Positions 1-10,644 of a DNA stretch of 64,000 bases are shown here, piece by piece (position 1 is the first letter of the stretch; each line of letters opens with the position of its first letter). The stretch is from the NCBI GenBank assembly GCA_013289765.1, contig JABCZI010000003.1, forward strand, positions 417,023 to 481,022, written 5' to 3'. Source of the DNA: Acidobacteriota bacterium. GTDB lineage: Bacteria > Acidobacteriota > Terriglobia > Terriglobales > Acidobacteriaceae. The position numbers and the translations under genes are program-made. Below the pieces are notes generated by a model. That model did not search any database. It was not told the DNA's origin and was given only the letters and a program-made list of their open reading frames with translations.

Positions 1-84
1 ATGCCGGCGTTTGGTGCAAAGATCAAGGCGGACGATGTAACGAAGCTCGTCGCTTATATTCGAGCCCTGCCGAACAAGAAGTAG
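1..84 (+). CDS. Cytochrome c, C-terminal end (partial)
   Basis: The frame is open from the window edge and ends in TAG at 82-84. It encodes the tail MPAFGAKIKADDVTKLVAYI followed by RALPNKK. A 'MPAF...' segment followed by an amphipathic helix 'vtkLvAYIRaL' is the usual end of a class I cytochrome c, where the Met is the distal haem ligand. The haem-binding CxxCH lies outside the window. The Rieske gene begins 52 bp downstream on the same strand, so this is probably an electron-transfer partner of the bc complex. The ATG at position 1 is probably internal. Confidence 0.6.
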   Translation: MPAFGAKIKADDVTKLVAYIRALPNKK

Positions 85-136
85 CGAGTCCTATATGGTC
101 ATGGTCGCCGCCTGAGCACGGCAAACGAGGGATTGC

Positions 137-706
137 ATGTTTGAACGCGCGGGACATTCAGAAAACACTACAGCCAAACCTTCACCATCTGAATTGTCTC
201 TCGAAAGCCGTCGGTCCTTTCTCGGGGGATTGCTGGGACTCGGCTCATTCCTTGTAGGCGCGCTGCTCGCGGTGCCGCTCATTCGCTTCGCTCTGTTTCC
301 TCTCTTGCGGCGCACCACCGACCTCAAAGAGTCATCCGTGGGAGCGCTGACCGACTTTTCGTCCTTGACCGAACCCGTGATGCGCACCATTCAGATTGAG
401 CAAGTGGACGGGTGGCGCAAAGCCGTTTCTGAAAAAGCAGTCTATGTGACGAAAGACGTTGCTGGCCAGCTTCGCGTTCTCACTTCTATCTGTCCTCACT
501 TGGGTTGCACAGTCCCATGGAACAAGGGAAAAAACCAGTTTGTCTGCCCTTGCCACGGCGCCACTTTTGCCGCAGATGGAACGCGCGTCAGCGGGCCGTC
601 ACTGCGAGGGATGGATACGCTGGAAACGTCGATCCAGGACGGGCAACTGCTGGTGCGTTTCCAATATTTCCGGCAACTGGTCTCCGACAAGGAAGTCATA
701 GGTTGA
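137..706 (+). CDS. Rieske iron-sulfur protein of a cytochrome bc complex
   Basis: The 189-aa protein carries both halves of the Rieske [2Fe-2S] site: C119-P-H121-L-G-C124 and C137-P-C139-H140. The N-terminus has a twin-arginine signature (S-R25-R26-S-F-L) followed by one hydrophobic segment at about residues 29-50, so it is probably Tat-exported and stays anchored. It would pass electrons from quinol to cytochrome c in a bc1/b6f-type complex. Only 6 bp separate its stop from the cytochrome b gene, indicating one operon. Length and motif spacing are normal. Confidence 0.93.
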   Translation: MFERAGHSENTTAKPSPSELSLESRRSFLGGLLGLGSFLVGALLAVPLIRFALFPLLRRTTDLKESSVGALTDFSSLTEPVMRTIQIEQVDGWRKAVSEKAVYVTKDVAGQLRVLTSICPHLGCTVPWNKGKNQFVCPCHGATFAADGTRVSGPSLRGMDTLETSIQDGQLLVRFQYFRQLVSDKEVIG

Positions 707-712
707 GAGGAA

Positions 713-2182
713 ATGCATTCGACAGATAAAAGTGAAGTGGGCACTCTACCGCAGCGCGACTCAGGATTATGGGGATGGCTGAACCGCCGTACCGGGCTGG
801 ACGATCTGCTTCGCAGTGCGCTCGACGAACCCATTCCCGGTGGCGCCCGTTTTGCTTACATATTCGGCTCGGGCCTGTTGTTCATATTTCTTTCACAAAT
901 CATCACTGGGATATTTCTCGCGCTCTACTACGTTCCCTCAGCCGATCACGCACACACAACGGTCGCTTACATTACAAAGGCAGTCACGGCTGGCTCTTTC
1001 CTTCGCAGCCTCCATGCCTACGGCGCCAGCGCAATGGTGGTCGTCTTGTTTCTGCATCTATCCCAAACCTACATCTACGGAGCATACAAAGGCCGGCGCG
1101 AGCTTCTCTGGCTCTCTGGATGCGTGCTCTTCGGACTGGTTTTAGCAATGGCGTTCACAGGTTACCTGCTCCCGTGGGACCAGAGAGCTTATTTTGCTAC
1201 CGCCGTAGGAACGAACGCCGTCAGCGAACTTCCCTGGATTGGTGAGAGCATCAAACGCCTGATGCGCGGCGGCACGGAGATGGGGACCCTTACCATCTCG
1301 CGATTTTTCGTGGCCCACGTTTTTCTGATTCCTGCTTTTATTTTCGCGCTTGTGGCATCCCATATTTTTCTATTCCGCAAAGCTGGCGCGGCCGGACCGG
1401 TTAACGAAGATCCTTACCACCCAAAACAGAAATCAGAACTTTTCTACCCCCGCCAAGTGTTGATGGATCTCTCGCTGACGGCGCTGCTCATCACAGGACT
1501 CGGATTGCTCTGCTTTTTCGTGCCGATGCAACTTGGACCGCCTGCGAACCCAGCGGATGCGCAGTATGTACCGCGGCCAGAATGGTATTACTTGCCCATC
1601 TTTCAATGGCTGAAATACTGGCACGGATCGGCCGCGATTGTGGGCGTGCTTGTAATTCCTACTCTTCTTGTGCTGGCCATTCTTGCGCTCCCCTTTCTGG
1701 ATAAAAGCGTCGAACGACGCCCGTGGAAGCGGCCTGCAGCAATGGGAGCATACGTATTCGTGTTGTTCTCGCTTGTTGGCCTCGGCCTCCGCAGTCAGTA
1801 TTTGGATCGACACGATTCTGGAGTAGCCCAGCAACTGGCCAAGCAGAGGGCCGAAGAAGACGAATACGCAAGAAAGCCATTTGAGCCGGAGCTTTCTTCT
1901 GCATCCCTGGTTGCGGCAAATGTGGCGCTCGCGGACCCACTAGCCGCGAAGGGGAAAACTATCTTCGAAGGACAATCCTGCAATGCGTGTCATGGCGATA
2001 ACGGATTGGGTACGGCCGCGGCCCCACCGCTTGTTGGCATAAAAGCAAAATTCTCACCAGACCAAGTTGCCGAACTGTTCAAACATCCCACCGCAAAAAT
2101 GAACGCTGGCGGCATGCCCCCAATCGATCTGCCGCCGGATGATTTGAAGGCATTGATTGCGTATGTGGAGAGTCTCAAATAG
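713..2182 (+). CDS. Cytochrome b with fused C-terminal cytochrome c domain
   Basis: The protein has 489 aa. Residues about 30-370 form a multi-helix cytochrome b with the paired histidines expected for two haems (S-L-H-A-Y-G ... L-F-L-H-L and V-A-H-V-F ... A-S-H-I-F). Residues about 405-489 are a class I cytochrome c with CNACHG and a distal Met in GGMPP. Cytochrome b fused to c occurs in several bacterial bc complexes and links quinol oxidation directly to a c-type haem. It follows the Rieske gene by 6 bp. The c domain resembles the partial cytochrome c at the window edge, so the operon would provide two c-type haem domains. Confidence 0.92.
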   Translation: MHSTDKSEVGTLPQRDSGLWGWLNRRTGLDDLLRSALDEPIPGGARFAYIFGSGLLFIFLSQIITGIFLALYYVPSADHAHTTVAYITKAVTAGSFLRSLHAYGASAMVVVLFLHLSQTYIYGAYKGRRELLWLSGCVLFGLVLAMAFTGYLLPWDQRAYFATAVGTNAVSELPWIGESIKRLMRGGTEMGTLTISRFFVAHVFLIPAFIFALVASHIFLFRKAGAAGPVNEDPYHPKQKSELFYPRQVLMDLSLTALLITGLGLLCFFVPMQLGPPANPADAQYVPRPEWYYLPIFQWLKYWHGSAAIVGVLVIPTLLVLAILALPFLDKSVERRPWKRPAAMGAYVFVLFSLVGLGLRSQYLDRHDSGVAQQLAKQRAEEDEYARKPFEPELSSASLVAANVALADPLAAKGKTIFEGQSCNACHGDNGLGTAAAPPLVGIKAKFSPDQVAELFKHPTAKMNAGGMPPIDLPPDDLKALIAYVESLK

Positions 2183-2313
2183 GTTACCAATCGGCCTCCG
2201 CTCCAGAATCATTGAACGCAGTCAAATACAGTGTCGATTGTCCCCCAGAGCCTCAATTCCTCCCATATTCATTACCTTGTGCGATGAAACCAAGGACATC
2301 TGTTTTCACCACT

Positions 2314-4467
2314 TCATTGAGTCTCTGCCTGGGCTCGACATAAGACCACAATCGATCTTGGAGCCAGTAGGTATTTCGTCTGCTCTAAAGGGATTCCATC
2401 ATCCGAGAAATCATCTGGACTGGGCAAAGCGGTATCCACGATTTTTTTCCACTCCCGTGCTGTTCCCTCTTGCACATTGAACTCCAACTCCTCCCAGTAC
2501 GCATTGATCATCACGTAGATATCGTCATCATCTTGAGAAGCGCCGTGGAGGCAGAATGCCAGGCTGTGCGAGTCAGGAGACAAATCGACCGTGGGGCCGA
2601 CGCCGTACCAGGAAACATCCTCCCGCCAGAACCTGCTCCGGCTGAGCGACGGATGATTTTTCCGGAACGCAATCATGTTCTTAAAGAACCGGAAAATGTC
2701 GCGGTTCGACTGGAGTTGACTCCAATCCAGCCATCCAATTTCGTTATCTTGGTTATAGGGATTGTTGTTGCCGAGTTGAGTATTTAGGAACTCGTCCCCA
2801 GCCCGAAACATCGGCGTACCGTTCGATAAGAAGAGCAGACAGCAGAAATTCTTTACTTGCTTGCGGCGCAACAAGAGGACTGCCGGGGAGAGAGATTCAT
2901 CCCCTTCCTGTCCGCAATTCCAACTGTAGTTCGCGTCGGTACCGTCCTGATTATTATTTCCGTTTTTCCAATTGTGCTTGCGGTCATAAGAGACCAGATC
3001 GTAGAGCGTGAAACCGTCGTGGGACGTTACATAATTCACACTCTGATATGCGTGATAAGCGTCGGCGCGGTTGTCGGGAAACAAATCATCGCTGCCATAG
3101 ATACGTCGCATCACCTCGGGAACCATCCCAGCGTCGCCCTTAACAAAACGGCGAATGTCGTCGCGAAACCTTCCGTTCCACTGCAGCCAAGTCAGGCCGG
3201 GGAAGCCGCGCCCAAGCTGATAAGCGGCTGTGTCCCAGGGTTCAGCGATCAAACGCACCCGTCCTAATTCCGGGTCCGCGGCAATTTCACTGAAGATGGG
3301 CGCTTCACCCCAGTTGAGGGATCCATCCGCGTTGCGGCTGAATACCGACGCCAAATCGAAGCGGAATCCGTCGACGTGCATACCTCGCTTCCAATAGCGC
3401 AGACTATCAATCACCATCTTGCGCACGTGCGCCTGGCCGAAATTCAAGGTATTGCCGGTGCCGGAGTAATTGGCGTAGGGGTTTGCCGGATCGGAGGAAA
3501 GCATGTAATAGCCGGCGCTGTCGAGACCCTTGAAGCTGTAGATTGGCCCTTTGTAATCGCCCTCGCAGGTGTGGTTGTACACGACGTCCAGCACTACGCC
3601 GATACCAGCCTGATGAAAAGCCTTCACCATATTCTTGAATTCAAGACCCTGCTCATCAACACGCTGTGTGCTCGCGTACTGAGCATGCGGGGCGAAGAAA
3701 TTCAAAGGCATATAACCCCAGTAGTCGCCCTCTTGTGGATCGCGCTGAAAAATCGGCATCAGTTCTACAACCGTCACCCCGAGTTCCTTTAAATAGGGGA
3801 TCTTTTCCACGAGACCGGCGTATGTGCCGGCACGCGATGGATCGACACCTGAGTTTGGGTTCTTCGTGAAACCTCTAACGTGAAGTTCGTAGATGACTGC
3901 ATCCGACTCATGATACGGAGACCGAGCCCCCGACCAGTCAAATGTCGACCGGTGATCAATCAGCACTCCCAAAGGCGCGCTGCCTGCATTGGAGCCTTCT
4001 CGCATAGCCATGGTGCGATCAAATGCAGGTGGGAAGAAGATAAACTTCGCGTACGGATCGAGGAGAACCTTCTGCGGATCGAAGCTATGGAGCTGAGGAA
4101 TCGTCTCTCCTGATACGGAATATGCGTAATAACAAGCGGCACCAAGCATTGTGACTGGGACGCGGCAGTGCCAAATCCGCCCCGACTTGTTGTGCAAGAA
4201 ATCCAATTGAAGTCTCAGAAGAGGATTCACCAGATCGGCCGGAGAATAGAGCAATAGAGTGACGCTCTCCGCATGTTCTGAGTGAACGGCGAAATTGAAC
4301 GCCTGCTCCTCTTCGATCCAGTTGACCCCGAGCGGCAACGGGTTGCCCTCAGCTTCCTCCCATGTCGGACGCCTGATAGGTGGCGCTGCCATGGAATGGG
4401 CAGTGTCGGCTGAGTTGTTGACGTGCGCTTCGAGGTTTGAAGTGTTCACGGGTGTCTCTTTTTTCAT
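2314..4467 (-). CDS. glgX: Glycogen debranching enzyme GlgX (isoamylase-type)
   Basis: A 717-aa GH13 protein. An N-terminal CBM48-like region precedes the alpha-amylase barrel motifs DVVYNHT, GFRFDLAS, IAEPWDT and YVTSHDGFTLYDLV, in isoamylase/GlgX order. It should hydrolyse alpha-1,6 branches of phosphorylase-limited glycogen. The frame stays open further upstream into malQ, but ATG 4467 (MKKETPVNTS) gives normal GlgX length and leaves a 20-bp gap after the malQ stop. It is the last gene of the operon pgi - DUF2934 gene - glgP - pgm - malQ - glgX and converges on the cytochrome b gene. Confidence 0.93.
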   Translation of the reverse strand: MKKETPVNTSNLEAHVNNSADTAHSMAAPPIRRPTWEEAEGNPLPLGVNWIEEEQAFNFAVHSEHAESVTLLLYSPADLVNPLLRLQLDFLHNKSGRIWHCRVPVTMLGAACYYAYSVSGETIPQLHSFDPQKVLLDPYAKFIFFPPAFDRTMAMREGSNAGSAPLGVLIDHRSTFDWSGARSPYHESDAVIYELHVRGFTKNPNSGVDPSRAGTYAGLVEKIPYLKELGVTVVELMPIFQRDPQEGDYWGYMPLNFFAPHAQYASTQRVDEQGLEFKNMVKAFHQAGIGVVLDVVYNHTCEGDYKGPIYSFKGLDSAGYYMLSSDPANPYANYSGTGNTLNFGQAHVRKMVIDSLRYWKRGMHVDGFRFDLASVFSRNADGSLNWGEAPIFSEIAADPELGRVRLIAEPWDTAAYQLGRGFPGLTWLQWNGRFRDDIRRFVKGDAGMVPEVMRRIYGSDDLFPDNRADAYHAYQSVNYVTSHDGFTLYDLVSYDRKHNWKNGNNNQDGTDANYSWNCGQEGDESLSPAVLLLRRKQVKNFCCLLFLSNGTPMFRAGDEFLNTQLGNNNPYNQDNEIGWLDWSQLQSNRDIFRFFKNMIAFRKNHPSLSRSRFWREDVSWYGVGPTVDLSPDSHSLAFCLHGASQDDDDIYVMINAYWEELEFNVQEGTAREWKKIVDTALPSPDDFSDDGIPLEQTKYLLAPRSIVVLCRAQAETQ

Positions 4468-4487
4468 CAGAGTCCACTTGCCCTTGG

Positions 4488-6086
4488 TCAGCGGAGGCTC
4501 GTCGCACCTTCGCGGTCCACTTGCGCCCTGAAGAGTGTTGCAGGACTTGCCGAGCGCTTGGAACTTTCTGTCAAATCCTGCAGCCGTTGAAAAGCCTGAG
4601 CGGATAGCATGTCTTCTCGGACACGCCAGCTCCAGTTCCCATCGGCACGACCAGGCACGTTCATGCGAGCTTCGCTCCCCAGGTTGAGCAGATCCTGCAA
4701 CGGAGCAATCGCGAGCGCCGCCGGTGACGACCATGCCAGCCGCATCAACTCCGGAGCGGCGTCCGCACTGCTTCCCGGCGAACGCTTGAGATAGCTCCAC
4801 AAGTTTTGCCGCTGGTAGTCGGGCAATTCCTCATACCATTGTCGAGTTGTAGCATTGTCATGTGTGCCGGTATAGGCGACTGTATTGTGGACAAAGTTGT
4901 GCGGCAGATATGGATTGTCTGCATGACCATCGAAGGCGAATTGCAGGACGCGCATCCCCGGCAGGCGAAACTGGTCGCGCAGGGCCTGCACGTCGGGAGT
5001 AATCAAACCCAAATCTTCCGCGATGAAAGGTAGATGGCCCAGTTCTGTTTGCACGGCTTGAAAAAAGTTTGCTCCCGGGCCCGCTACCCACTGCCCGGAC
5101 TGAGCCGTTGGCGCTCCGGCTGGAACGTGCCACGCGGCCGCGAACCCGCGGAAGTGATCCAGGCGAATCACGTCAACGTGATTGAGCAGGGCCCGCAACC
5201 GGTCGATGCACCACCGATACCCAGTCGAACGCAGGGCATCCCAGTTGTAAACGGGATCGCCCCACAATTGACCTTGCGCGCTGAAATAGTCGGGAGGAAC
5301 TCCGGCGACAAAGCGAGGGCGCCGTTGCTCATCGAGCAGGAAAAATTCTGGGTTGGCCCAGACATCACTGGAATCCGGAGAAACGAAAAAGGGCAGGTCG
5401 CCGATCAATCCGACGCCTTTGGAGTGAGCGTACGCTTTGAGTTGATCGGCCTGGCGGAAGAGCAGAAATTGCGCAAAGCGAACCTGGTCGATTTGATCGG
5501 CCAACTCGTGCTGCGCATCGGCTAGAGGATCGAGTTTGCGTTGAACCAACTCTGCCGGCCAATCGAGATAATAAGCGCCGTGATACATGGCTTTCAGCGC
5601 GCGGAATATAGCGTAGTTATCCAGCCAATGCTCCTGCGTGGCGCAGAACTGTTCGTAGTCGAACTTTAGGTTCTTGAATTTACTTTGTGCGCTTTTAAAG
5701 TTCGCCCATGCGGTTTCGAGCAGCCCCTCTTTGAATGCGCTCACAGAATCGAAGTCAACTACGTCATTCGAGAAGTTCGATTGGGCATCGCTCGCTCGTA
5801 ACAATCGTTCCGCAATGAGAGAAGCGGGACTGATCAGCAGTGGACTGAGGGCGAACGACGAGAGCGATTGATACGGCGAATTTCCGTATCCAGTCGGGCC
5901 GAGGGGAAGCACTTGCCACCACTTCTGGCCGGCGTCGTGGAGACGATCAATCCACGAGAACGCGGACGATCCCAGATCGCCGACGCCATACGGCGAGGGC
6001 AAGGACGTGACATGCATCAGCAAGCCAGAAGCACGATATTCAGGCGGACCCGGCGGAACATTCGTGAGCCAGTCGTTGCCGCTCAT
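4488..6086 (-). CDS. malQ: 4-alpha-glucanotransferase (amylomaltase) MalQ
   Basis: A 532-aa GH77 protein with clear family motifs: an N-terminal S-P-Y-G-V-G-D-L-G segment, the nucleophile region RLDHFRGF, the acid/base region IAEDLG, and [10 protein letters not shown]. It disproportionates maltodextrins and feeds longer chains back to GlgP. Its ATG overlaps the pgm stop by 4 nt (ATGA), implying translational coupling. A GGGAGG sequence precedes the start. It lies between pgm and glgX in the glycogen-use operon. Confidence 0.94.
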   Translation of the reverse strand: MSGNDWLTNVPPGPPEYRASGLLMHVTSLPSPYGVGDLGSSAFSWIDRLHDAGQKWWQVLPLGPTGYGNSPYQSLSSFALSPLLISPASLIAERLLRASDAQSNFSNDVVDFDSVSAFKEGLLETAWANFKSAQSKFKNLKFDYEQFCATQEHWLDNYAIFRALKAMYHGAYYLDWPAELVQRKLDPLADAQHELADQIDQVRFAQFLLFRQADQLKAYAHSKGVGLIGDLPFFVSPDSSDVWANPEFFLLDEQRRPRFVAGVPPDYFSAQGQLWGDPVYNWDALRSTGYRWCIDRLRALLNHVDVIRLDHFRGFAAAWHVPAGAPTAQSGQWVAGPGANFFQAVQTELGHLPFIAEDLGLITPDVQALRDQFRLPGMRVLQFAFDGHADNPYLPHNFVHNTVAYTGTHDNATTRQWYEELPDYQRQNLWSYLKRSPGSSADAAPELMRLAWSSPAALAIAPLQDLLNLGSEARMNVPGRADGNWSWRVREDMLSAQAFQRLQDLTESSKRSASPATLFRAQVDREGATSLR

Positions 6087-7804
6087 GGCCTGCCTCCCTG
6101 CCCGGGAACGACTGCGGACGAACCCAGTGCATTATTCACCATCTCCTGGGCTTCGCTAAGGATCGCGTTCAGATGGGTCTGGCTCTTGAAACTCTCGGCG
6201 TAGATCTTATAAATGTTCTCGGTACCGGAGGGTCGCGCTGCAAACCAGCCGCTCTCCGCCACAACTTTCAACCCGCCGATAGGCGCATCGTTGCCCGGGG
6301 CTTTGGTCAGCTTGGCGGTGATTGGCTCGCCCGCCAGGTCTGACTCTTTCACCGCATCCGGAGTGAGCTTTGCTAACTTTGCTTTCTGCTCGGGAGTGGC
6401 GGGCGCGTCGATGCGCGTGTAGTACGGGATGCCGAACTCCGCCGTCAGTTCGCGGTAATGTTCTCCGGGATTCTTGCCAGTGCGGGCGGTAATCTCCGCC
6501 GCCAGCAAGTCCATGATGGGCCCGTCCTTGTCGGTCGTCCATACGGTGCCGTCAAGACGAAGAAAACTCGCTCCGGCGCTTTCTTCTCCGCCGAAACAGT
6601 ACGAGCCATCGACCAGGCCCGGCACAAACCACTTGAAACCCACCGGCACTTCGCGGAGCTCGCGGCCGAGCTTTTTGACAACCCGGTCAATCATGCTGCT
6701 GCTCACCAGCGTCTTTCCCACCGCTACTGTGTTACTCCACTGGGGCCGGTGCTTCAGTAAATAGCGGATGGCAACGGCAAGGTAATGATTCGGGTTCATC
6801 AACCCCGCAACGGGAGTTACGATGCCGTGCCGATCCGCGTCGGTATCGTTCCCGAACGCCACCTGGTACTGATCTTTTAAGGCGACGAGCCTGGCCATCG
6901 CATAGGGACTCGAACAGTCCATGCGAATTTTGCCGTCGTGGTCAACGGTCATAAACGAAAATGTCGGGTCGACTATTGGATTGGTAACGACGATGTCCAG
7001 ACCGTAAATCGAGTTGATCGGCTCCCAGTAGGGCAATGAAGCTCCGCCCAGAGGGTCAACGCCAAGTTTAAGTTGGGCGCCGCGAATCGCATCCATGTCG
7101 ACAACATTTTTGAGATCACGAACATAGGGCAGGACGAACTCTTCCTGGTGAGTGGTCGCGGAGCGGATCGCCTTAGCAAAGGGAATTCGCTTGACCCCTG
7201 CATTCCCTGCTCGCAACAATTCGTTCGCGCGATTCTCTACCCAGCGGGTCACGTCGGTATCCGCCGGACCGCCGTTGGGCGGGTTGTACTTGAAGCCTCC
7301 ATCCTCCGGCGGATTGTGCGATGGCGTAATCACGATGCCGTCGGCTAGATGGTCTTTCTCTTTGCGACCACGGTTGTAAACCAGAATCGCTCGCGAGATA
7401 ACCGGCGTCGGAGTTATCCCGTCGTCCTGCTGAATGATCGTTTCCACGTTGTTCGCCGCAAGCACCTCGAGGGCGGTGCGCTGCGCGGGCTCGGACACTG
7501 CGTGGGTGTCTTTCCCCATATAGAGCGGGCCGTCGGTTCCCTGCTCGCGCCGGTATTCGCAGATTGCCTGGGTAATTGCGAGGATGTGCGCTTCGTTAAA
7601 TGTGCCGCGCAGGGGCGAGCCACGGTGTCCGCTGGTGCCGAAGCTGACTAGCTGGTTTGGATTATCCAAGTCGGGACGCCGCTCGAAATATTCCTTCTCC
7701 AGGCGAGCCACGTCCACCAGCAACTCCTTCGGCGCTGGTTTGCCTGCCAGCGGCGAAATGTTAGGTTCACCTGTCAGGGAGTGTGTTTCTAGAGTACTGG
7801 GCAT
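6083..7804 (-). CDS. pgm: Alpha-D-glucose phosphate-specific phosphoglucomutase
   Basis: Converts glucose-1-phosphate from GlgP to glucose-6-phosphate. The 573-aa protein has the phosphoserine loop [16 protein letters not shown], the Mg-binding loop DTDADRHG, the sugar-binding EESAGAS and the N-terminal [10 protein letters not shown], as in the bacterial long-form Pgm (about 546 aa). The frame is open upstream to 7951, but ATG 7804 ([10 protein letters not shown]) has an AAGGTGG ribosome site, overlaps glgP by only 16 nt and fits the family length. Confidence 0.93.
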   Translation of the reverse strand: MPSTLETHSLTGEPNISPLAGKPAPKELLVDVARLEKEYFERRPDLDNPNQLVSFGTSGHRGSPLRGTFNEAHILAITQAICEYRREQGTDGPLYMGKDTHAVSEPAQRTALEVLAANNVETIIQQDDGITPTPVISRAILVYNRGRKEKDHLADGIVITPSHNPPEDGGFKYNPPNGGPADTDVTRWVENRANELLRAGNAGVKRIPFAKAIRSATTHQEEFVLPYVRDLKNVVDMDAIRGAQLKLGVDPLGGASLPYWEPINSIYGLDIVVTNPIVDPTFSFMTVDHDGKIRMDCSSPYAMARLVALKDQYQVAFGNDTDADRHGIVTPVAGLMNPNHYLAVAIRYLLKHRPQWSNTVAVGKTLVSSSMIDRVVKKLGRELREVPVGFKWFVPGLVDGSYCFGGEESAGASFLRLDGTVWTTDKDGPIMDLLAAEITARTGKNPGEHYRELTAEFGIPYYTRIDAPATPEQKAKLAKLTPDAVKESDLAGEPITAKLTKAPGNDAPIGGLKVVAESGWFAARPSGTENIYKIYAESFKSQTHLNAILSEAQEMVNNALGSSAVVPGQGGRP

Positions 7805-10317
7805 GGTTCCACCTTCCAGATCTCGCTTGCGTATTCCGCAATCGAGCGATCGCTCGAAAACTTCCCGGAGCTGGCGACGTTCAAGATTGCTTTCTGCGCC
7901 CATGCGCCGGGTTCCGAATAGAGAGTGCCGAGCCGGTCTTGCGCATTGCAATACGAGGTCAGGTCGGCCAGATGCATGTAGTGATCGCCCTGGGTCAGAA
8001 GCATATCGCGCAAGGGAGCGAATACTCCCGGTTCGTTGGGGCTGAAGTGGTCAGAGAAAATCAGGTCGAGAGCGGCCCGCGTCTCCGGCTCATTTTCGTA
8101 ATGCCAGTGTGGGTCGTACCAGGCGCGGCTGTTCTCGACTTCCTCCACGGTGAGGCCGAAGAGGAACATGTTCTCTTCTCCGGCTTCCTCCGCCATTTCG
8201 ATGGTTGCACCGTCGCGGGTTCCGACCGTTAAGGCTCCGTTCATCATAAATTTCATGTTGCTCGTTCCGCTGGCCTCGTAACCGGCGGTCGAGATCTGGT
8301 TGGAGACATCGCTGGCTGGAATGAGGCGTTCCGCCAACGAAACGTTGTACTCAGGGAGAAAGACGACGTTGAGCCGGCCACGCGCCGCCGGGTCGGCGTC
8401 AATCGTGTCCGCCAGGTTGTTGATGAACTTTATGATGAGTTTGGCCAGTTTGTAAGCTGGCGCCGCTTTACCAGCGAAGAAAAATGTCCGCGGCACTATC
8501 TTCATGCCGGGATTTTCCCGCAGGCGGTTATAACAAATCACAATCCGCAGCGCATTCATCAATTGCCTTTTGTATTCGTGAATACGCTTGATGTGGCAGT
8601 CGAAAATGGTATCAGGATCCACGACACGCCCCGACGTTGACTTGAGCCAATTGGCAAACTGCACTTTGGCCTCTCGCTTTGACTTGAGGAAGCGTTCGCG
8701 GGCATTGGAATCCTCGGCGAATGGCCGGAGCTGTTTGAGCAGGCTAAGATCCGTGATCCAGCGATCTCCGATGACTTGCGTGATTTCGCGGGCCAGCGCG
8801 GGATTGGCCTCGCGCAACCAGCGCCGTGGCGTCACTCCATTTGTCTTATTGCTAAAACGCTCGGGAAACATTTCTGCGAGATCCTTGACCGTCGTGGTTC
8901 GCAGTAACTTGGAGTGGACAGCTGACACTCCGTTGGTGCTATGCGAGCCAACAATGGCAAGGTTGGCCATCCGGATTTTGCGCGGGCTGCCTTCTTCCAC
9001 CAGGCTCACGCGCTGCGCGCGCCCGTCGTCGCCCGGGAAGCGAACCCGCACTTCATCGAGCAGCCGACGGTTGATCTCGTAGATCAGCTCCAGGTGACGT
9101 GGAAACAGTCTCTCAAACCACGCCACCGGCCATTTCTCCAGAGCCTCAGGCAGCAAGGTGTGATTTGTGTAGCCGAGCGTCTTCTTGGTCAGGTCCCAGG
9201 CGTGGTCCCATCCCAAGTGCACATCGTCGAGCAAGATTCGCATCAGTTCAGGGACCGACATGGAAGGATGCGTGTCATTGAGTTGAATTGCGGCTTTGTC
9301 CGGAAACTTTTCCCAATCCGAGTTGTGGCGCTGGAAACGGCGCACCAGGTCGGCCATGGAACATGCGACCAGGAAATACTCCTGCAGAAAGCGCAGTCCC
9401 TGCCCCTTCGTCGTAGAATCGTCGGGATACAGCACGCGGGTAAGCGACTCCGCTTCGAGAGTCTCGCCCAGTGCGCCCACGAAGTCTCCGGTGCCAAACT
9501 TCTCAAAATCGAAATAATCGGGTGCCGCCGCGGCCCAGAGCCGGAGCGTGTTGATCGTCTTTCCACCATAGCCCACCACGGGACGATCAAACGGGATGCC
9601 GATCAGGCTTGACGGCCGGTCGGGGATGACTTGAAAATTACCCTCTTGCAACTTGAATGAGACGTTCAACCTGATTTCCACATTCTCGTGAAGCCGGGCA
9701 ATCTCCCAGGGATCGCCGTAGCGGAGCCAGTTGTCGGGATTCTCTTTTTGCCAGCCATCTACGATCGACTGCTTGAACATGCCGTACTCATAGCGGAGAC
9801 CATAGCCCGTGCCCGGGAGTTTCATCGTCGCCATCGAGTCGAGAAAGCACGCCGCGAGGCGGCCCAAGCCGCCGTTGCCCAGCCCAGCATCCGGTTCCTG
9901 CTCAATCAATTCCAGCCAGTCGATACCATGTTCTTGAGCTGCATCCGGCAAAAGCGGATCTAGCAACAGGTTGGTGATGTTGTTGGCCAACGAACGTCCG
10001 ATGAGAAACTCCATGGACAGGTAATAGATGCGTTTGGCATTCTCTCGCTCATAAGTGTTCTTGGTCAGCACCCAACGCTGAGCGAGAATGTCTCGCACGG
10101 AACGGGAGAACGCCTCAAAGCGCTCACGCGCGCTCGCTACTTTGGGATCGATCGCTCTGTCAAAAACCAGGTGCCGTTCATAAAAAGCGTTTTCCGTCCC
10201 GATAAACGGCATCGCACCGCACCTGTACTGTTGCAGAGCATCTGAAACATTTGTTGCGCTGGTGGTCATGGGAACGACTTTTGCGGAACTCGGGCGCACC
10301 ACGCGATTGGTGCTCAT
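7789..10317 (-). CDS. glgP: Glycogen/starch phosphorylase
   Basis: A GT35 protein of 842 aa. The glycogen/active-site segment [15 protein letters not shown] and the pyridoxal-phosphate lysine region [14 protein letters not shown] are intact. It phosphorolyses alpha-1,4 linkages to release glucose-1-phosphate, the substrate of the overlapping pgm gene. ATG 10317 follows GAGG at 8-nt spacing. Length is normal for the 810-840 aa class. No glycogen synthesis genes (glgA, glgB, glgC) are in the window, so this operon is dedicated to breakdown. Confidence 0.95.
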   Translation of the reverse strand: MSTNRVVRPSSAKVVPMTTSATNVSDALQQYRCGAMPFIGTENAFYERHLVFDRAIDPKVASARERFEAFSRSVRDILAQRWVLTKNTYERENAKRIYYLSMEFLIGRSLANNITNLLLDPLLPDAAQEHGIDWLELIEQEPDAGLGNGGLGRLAACFLDSMATMKLPGTGYGLRYEYGMFKQSIVDGWQKENPDNWLRYGDPWEIARLHENVEIRLNVSFKLQEGNFQVIPDRPSSLIGIPFDRPVVGYGGKTINTLRLWAAAAPDYFDFEKFGTGDFVGALGETLEAESLTRVLYPDDSTTKGQGLRFLQEYFLVACSMADLVRRFQRHNSDWEKFPDKAAIQLNDTHPSMSVPELMRILLDDVHLGWDHAWDLTKKTLGYTNHTLLPEALEKWPVAWFERLFPRHLELIYEINRRLLDEVRVRFPGDDGRAQRVSLVEEGSPRKIRMANLAIVGSHSTNGVSAVHSKLLRTTTVKDLAEMFPERFSNKTNGVTPRRWLREANPALAREITQVIGDRWITDLSLLKQLRPFAEDSNARERFLKSKREAKVQFANWLKSTSGRVVDPDTIFDCHIKRIHEYKRQLMNALRIVICYNRLRENPGMKIVPRTFFFAGKAAPAYKLAKLIIKFINNLADTIDADPAARGRLNVVFLPEYNVSLAERLIPASDVSNQISTAGYEASGTSNMKFMMNGALTVGTRDGATIEMAEEAGEENMFLFGLTVEEVENSRAWYDPHWHYENEPETRAALDLIFSDHFSPNEPGVFAPLRDMLLTQGDHYMHLADLTSYCNAQDRLGTLYSEPGAWAQKAILNVASSGKFSSDRSIAEYASEIWKVEPCPVL

Positions 10318-10380
10318 AAGATAGACCTCAGTTTTCTAGGTTGTGGAACCGTTCGTGTTCTATGTTCAAAGCCACGCCAG

Positions 10381-10632
10381 TCAAGAGTACATATCCTCGT
10401 CTGGCCCGAGCTCAATTCCTGACGCTAAAAGGTACGCACGCATGGCCCTTTCGGCCGCGAACCAATCAATTTCCGGCGACCCAAGCGGACTGCCTCTTTG
10501 TTCCCAGTGCTGGTAAGCGAGTTTTTGCACCAGTTCATGACGATCCTCTCCATAAAAATCGGTCAGTGGCTTGGGCCGTTGCACGCGGTCTTCGCTTCTG
10601 CTTCTGGGCTGTTCAGTCATGAGACCCTGCAT
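10381..10632 (-). CDS. DUF2934 domain protein inside the glycogen operon
   Basis: An 83-aa protein. Residues about 38-70 (A-Y-x-H-W-E-Q-R-G-S-P-x-G-S ... W-x-A-A-E) match the short DUF2934 signature, whose function is unknown. A good AAGGAG site 7 nt before ATG 10632 supports the start. It sits 12 bp after the pgi stop and 63 bp before glgP on the same strand, so it should be co-transcribed. DUF2934 genes are common next to sugar-phosphate and glycogen genes, which suggests an accessory role. That role is inference. Confidence 0.8.
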   Translation of the reverse strand: MQGLMTEQPRSRSEDRVQRPKPLTDFYGEDRHELVQKLAYQHWEQRGSPLGSPEIDWFAAERAMRAYLLASGIELGPDEDMYS

Positions 10633-10644
10633 CGCTAATCTCCT

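Noticed and set aside
8941..9612. 223-codon plus-strand open frame inside glgP
   Set aside because: It is antisense to a well-conserved phosphorylase and has no protein-like motifs, ribosome site or domain.
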